From contig NZ_JACJRV010000048.1 of the NCBI RefSeq assembly GCF_014697475.1, positions 1 through 54,570 of the forward strand: 54,570 nucleotides of DNA, in the 5' to 3' direction. Below are positions 52,007 through 54,570 of the stretch, piece after piece. Both the position numbers and the translations under genes were made by a program. Each line of letters starts with the position of its first letter. Position 1 is the stretch's first letter. The notes below the pieces were generated by a model. The model was not told the origin of the DNA and did not search any database. It saw only the letters and a list, made by a program, of their open reading frames with translations. This DNA is from Nostoc sp. FACHB-152 (GTDB lineage: Bacteria; Cyanobacteriota; Cyanobacteriia; Cyanobacteriales; Nostocaceae).

Positions 52007-54570
52007 ATGAAAATCAATCCGTTTTACTGGTATACAATCAAACAACCTATAAAAGGTAAATACCGAAAATTACTGATTATACTGTTTACTAGACTATTCT
52101 TGCCAGTTGGACTGATAAGTATTTTATCTCCGGCTGTTCAAGCTCAAAACGTCAGACTTACACCGAATGCTACTGGTGGAACATTTAGCTCTACTATACA
52201 GGGTTCAAATGCTACTGCTATTGGTTCAGGCGCATCTGCTCAAAGTCAGGACTCAGTAGCTGTAGGTACTAATGCAATAGTATCAACAGGCGGTTCATCT
52301 GGTGCAATAGCTATTGGTGCTAGTGCTTCTGTAAGTGCTACTGTTTCATCTGCTGGTGCAATAGCAATTGGACAATCAGCTAATGTAAGTTCAATAAATG
52401 CAACAGCAGTTGGGAAGTCCTCAACTGCTGGTGCCGCAGGCACAGCACTGGGAAATAATAGTAATGCAGCAGGTTCTTCATCCACAGCACTAGGAGATGG
52501 TGCAAAGGCTCAATCTACTAATTCAATAGCAGTCGGTGCTAATGCAACTACTGGTAGTGGAGCTTCTAATGCAATTTCTATAGGTACTGGTAATATTGCT
52601 GGTACTATTGGTGCTTTAGCTAACAGTGCTACTGCGATAGGTAATGGAGCAACTGTTAATACTGGAGCATTAAACTCCACTGCGATAGGTAATGGAGCAA
52701 CTGTAGCTGCTAATATTACCGATGCGATCGCCACAGGTACAAGTGCAAGTGCTAGCGGTAACAATGCGATCGCCACAGGTATAAGTGCAACTGCTAGCGC
52801 TACCAATGCGATCGCCACAGGTAACACTGCCAAAGCTCAAGCGACTGGTGCTATTGCTACAGGTAATAATGCCAACGTCAATACAGGTGCAACAGCTTCA
52901 ACTGCCATTGGTAACAATGCCACAGTAGCGGCTAGTGCTACCAATGCGATCGCCGCCGGTACAAGTGCTAATGCTGGTGCTAGTAGTGCCACAGCTATCG
53001 GTAATGGTGCCAATGCTTCAAATACTTCATCTGTAGCTTTGGGTGATCTTGTCAAAGCACAAGGAGCTAACTCAGTAGCTATCGGTTCTAGTAACACGAC
53101 TGCTAGTGGTGCATCTTCGATTGCTACAGGTAATAATGCCCAAGCTACAGGCAGCACAGCAATCGCTACAGGTTTTTTGTCTCAAGCAACAGGGCAGAAT
53201 GCGATCGCTACAGGTAGTGGTGCTGTAGCGAATCAAGGAAATGCCCTTGCTACTGGGGTTTTAGCCCAAGCTACTGGTGGATTTTCTTCAGCCTACGGTT
53301 ATAGCTCTCAAGCTTCAGGAACTTCAGCAACAGCCACAGGCGATACAGCTAAAGCAACAGCAAACAATGCTACTGCTTTAGGCACGTTTACTACTGCCAG
53401 TGGTACAAATGCCACATCTGTAGGTAAAGGCTCCACCGCATCTGGAGCCAGTTCTATTGCCACAGGTGACACAGCCACAGCCAGTGGGACAAATGCGATC
53501 GCGGCTGGTACAAATGCTCTGTCCAATCAACAAAACACCACCGCCACAGGTAACGCTGCCAAAGCTACAGGTATTTCCGCCTCTGCTTACGGTGACGGAA
53601 CTACAGCCAGTGGTCTAAATGCCACATCTATAGGTAAAGCTTCAACCGCATCTGGAGCCAGTTCCATTGCCACGGGTGACACTGCCACTGCTAGTGGACA
53701 AAATGCGATCGCCACAGGTACAACTGCCACTGCCAATCAACAAAACGCCACCGCCACAGGTAACGCCGCTAAAGCCACAGGTGCTTCTGCATCTGCTTAT
53801 GGTGACAGTGCCACAGCCAGTGGCACAAATGCCACATCTATCGGTAAAGGTTCCACAGCATCTGGTGCCAGTTCTATTGCTACAGGTGATACAGCGACAG
53901 CCAGTGGTACAAATGCCACATCTATCGGTAAAGGTTCCACAGCATCTGGTGCCAGTTCTATTGCTACAGGTGATACAGCGACAGCCAGTGGACAAAATGC
54001 GATCGCCACAGGTACAAATGCTCTGTCCAATCAACAAAACGCCACCGCCACAGGTAACGCCGCCAAAGCCACAGGTATTTCCGCTTCTGCTTACGGTGAC
54101 GGAACTACTGCCAGTGGCACAAATGCCACATCTATAGGTAAAGCTTCAACCGCATCTGGTGCGAGTTCCATTGCCACGGGTGATACTGCTACTGCCAGTG
54201 GTCTAAATGCCACATCTATAGGTAAAGCTTCAACCGCATCTGGTGCGAGTTCCATTGCTACGGGTGATACTGCTACTGCCAGTGGGACAAATGCGATCGC
54301 CACAGGTACAAATACTCTCGCTAATCAACAAAATGCCACCGCTACAGGTAACGCTGCCAAAGCTACAGGTATTTCCGCTTCTGCTTACGGTGACACTGCC
54401 ACTGCCAGTGGGACAAATGCCACATCTATAGGTAAAGCTTCAACCGCATCTGGTGCCAGTTCCATTGCCACGGGTGATACGGCGACAGCCAGTGGTCTAA
54501 ATGCGATCGCCACAGGTAGCAACGCTTTAGCAGATCAACAAAATGCCACCGCTACAGGTAACGCTGCCAA
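52007..54570 (+). CDS. YadA-like trimeric autotransporter adhesin, N-terminal part (runs off window)
   Basis: Read directly from the ATG at 52007: 854 codons without a stop, cut by the window end. An extended signal peptide (residues 1-46: basic KQPIKGKYRKLL, then a hydrophobic LPVGLISIL, cleavage after AVQA) is like those of large autotransporters. From about residue 62 the protein is made of roughly 14-residue YadA-head (Hep_Hag) repeats of the form (S/T)AIGxxAxAxGxxA. The 3' half is organised in 70-residue super-repeats. Such proteins form trimeric coiled stalks with left-handed beta-roll heads at the outer surface; the C-terminal anchor lies beyond the window. Ten HIP1 octamers lie within the repeats. 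Confidence 0.88.
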   Translation, partial: MKINPFYWYTIKQPIKGKYRKLLIILFTRLFLPVGLISILSPAVQAQNVRLTPNATGGTFSSTIQGSNATAIGSGASAQSQDSVAVGTNAIVSTGGSSGAIAIGASASVSATVSSAGAIAIGQSANVSSINATAVGKSSTAGAAGTALGNNSNAAGSSSTALGDGAKAQSTNSIAVGANATTGSGASNAISIGTGNIAGTIGALANSATAIGNGATVNTGALNSTAIGNGATVAANITDAIATGTSASASGNNAIATGISATASATNAIATGNTAKAQATGAIATGNNANVNTGATASTAIGNNATVAASATNAIAAGTSANAGASSATAIGNGANASNTSSVALGDLVKAQGANSVAIGSSNTTASGASSIATGNNAQATGSTAIATGFLSQATGQNAIATGSGAVANQGNALATGVLAQATGGFSSAYGYSSQASGTSATATGDTAKATANNATALGTFTTASGTNATSVGKGSTASGASSIATGDTATASGTNAIAAGTNALSNQQNTTATGNAAKATGISASAYGDGTTASGLNATSIGKASTASGASSIATGDTATASGQNAIATGTTATANQQNATATGNAAKATGASASAYGDSATASGTNATSIGKGSTASGASSIATGDTATASGTNATSIGKGSTASGASSIATGDTATASGQNAIATGTNALSNQQNATATGNAAKATGISASAYGDGTTASGTNATSIGKASTASGASSIATGDTATASGLNATSIGKASTASGASSIATGDTATASGTNAIATGTNTLANQQNATATGNAAKATGISASAYGDTATASGTNATSIGKASTASGASSIATGDTATASGLNAIATGSNALADQQNATATGNAA
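53390..54570 (+). repeat. 210-bp super-repeats with 84-bp internal duplications in the adhesin
   Basis: Copies begin at 53390, 53600, 53810, 54104 and 54398 (the last incomplete). Each has five 14-codon units: (A/T)TASGxNATSIGKx, STASGASSIATGDT, ATASGxNAIATGTx, xxxNQQNATATGNA and AKATGxSASAYGDx. The third and fourth copies carry an extra 84-bp duplication of the first two units, at 53810-53893 and 54104-54187. Confidence 0.85.

Noticed and set aside
52246-54303. Several long minus-strand and alternative-frame reading frames rich in Ala, Val and Pro
   Set aside because: These are shadows of the 14-codon adhesin repeat. Their periodicity comes from the plus-strand gene, which has a signal peptide and a coherent frame.
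1-54570. CRISPR arrays, tRNA, rRNA, IS transposases, prophage genes
   Set aside because: None was recognised on either strand. The tandem repeats present are short heptamers or coding repeats, not spacer-separated CRISPR repeats.

Overview
This window is chromosomal DNA of a filamentous, Nostoc-like (Nostocales) cyanobacterium. It carries a form IB rubisco operon rbcL-rbcX-rbcS, the divergent photosystem II pair psbH/psbN, a ycf54-type chlorophyll cyclase subunit, crtE, an RRM-glycine-rich RNA-binding protein next to rpsU, dozens of HIP1 octamers (GCGATCGC), and several classes of heptamer repeats (STRR) between genes. No rRNA, tRNA, CRISPR array, IS transposase or prophage gene was seen.

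Layout. 0-1 kb: a decayed RelE/HigB-type toxin-antitoxin remnant and a small orphan gene. 1-12.3 kb: cell-envelope and unknown-function genes (lytic transglycosylase, SPFH protein, Cys-rich copper-storage-like protein, PMT/ArnT-like glycosyltransferase, methyltransferase, HMA-PAP2 fusion, lipoproteins). 12.4-19.2 kb: translation and photosynthesis genes (two rpsU paralogues, the rbp gene with a hairpin over its ribosome binding site, rsmI, pth, tatA, psbH, psbN) plus a sugar kinase/bisphosphatase pair. 19.2-28.3 kb: a GH38 alpha-mannosidase, a cyanobacterial protein of unknown function, a degenerate AAA protein and a P-type II cation ATPase. 28.6-36.5 kb: cofactor and pigment genes (pdxJ, a plant pathogen-related-protein homologue, ycf54, crtE, folD), a Nudix hydrolase and an AI-2E-type permease. 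36.6-41 kb: a Tat-exported PhoD phosphatase and a pyruvate/indolepyruvate decarboxylase. 41.07-43.11 kb: a two-gene AAA ATPase + PIN-like nuclease module flanked by near-perfect 32-bp direct repeats. 43.2-50.1 kb: mutS, a DUF2817 peptidase-like gene, a long rbcL leader and the rubisco operon. 50.1 kb to the end: an AAC(3)-family acetyltransferase, a mosaic of dispersed repeats, and the 5' part of a large YadA-like trimeric autotransporter adhesin that runs off the window.

How parts fit together. PsbH/PsbN and Ycf54 serve the photosynthetic apparatus. RbcX assembles the RbcL/RbcS products. CrtE supplies GGPP for carotenoids and chlorophyll side chains, and PdxJ and FolD supply cofactors. TatA could help export the twin-arginine PhoD phosphatase. 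The most unusual items are the repeat-flanked ATPase-PIN module (a candidate defence or abortive-infection cassette), the adhesin with 210-bp super-repeats studded with HIP1 sites, the sequestered Shine-Dalgarno of the rbp gene, and dispersed repeats that have entered coding sequences in frame (mutS, alpha-mannosidase, Nudix).

All calls were made by reading sequence; no database search was run. Several start codons were moved from the longest reading frame to an internal start with a better Shine-Dalgarno sequence, and each entry says where.
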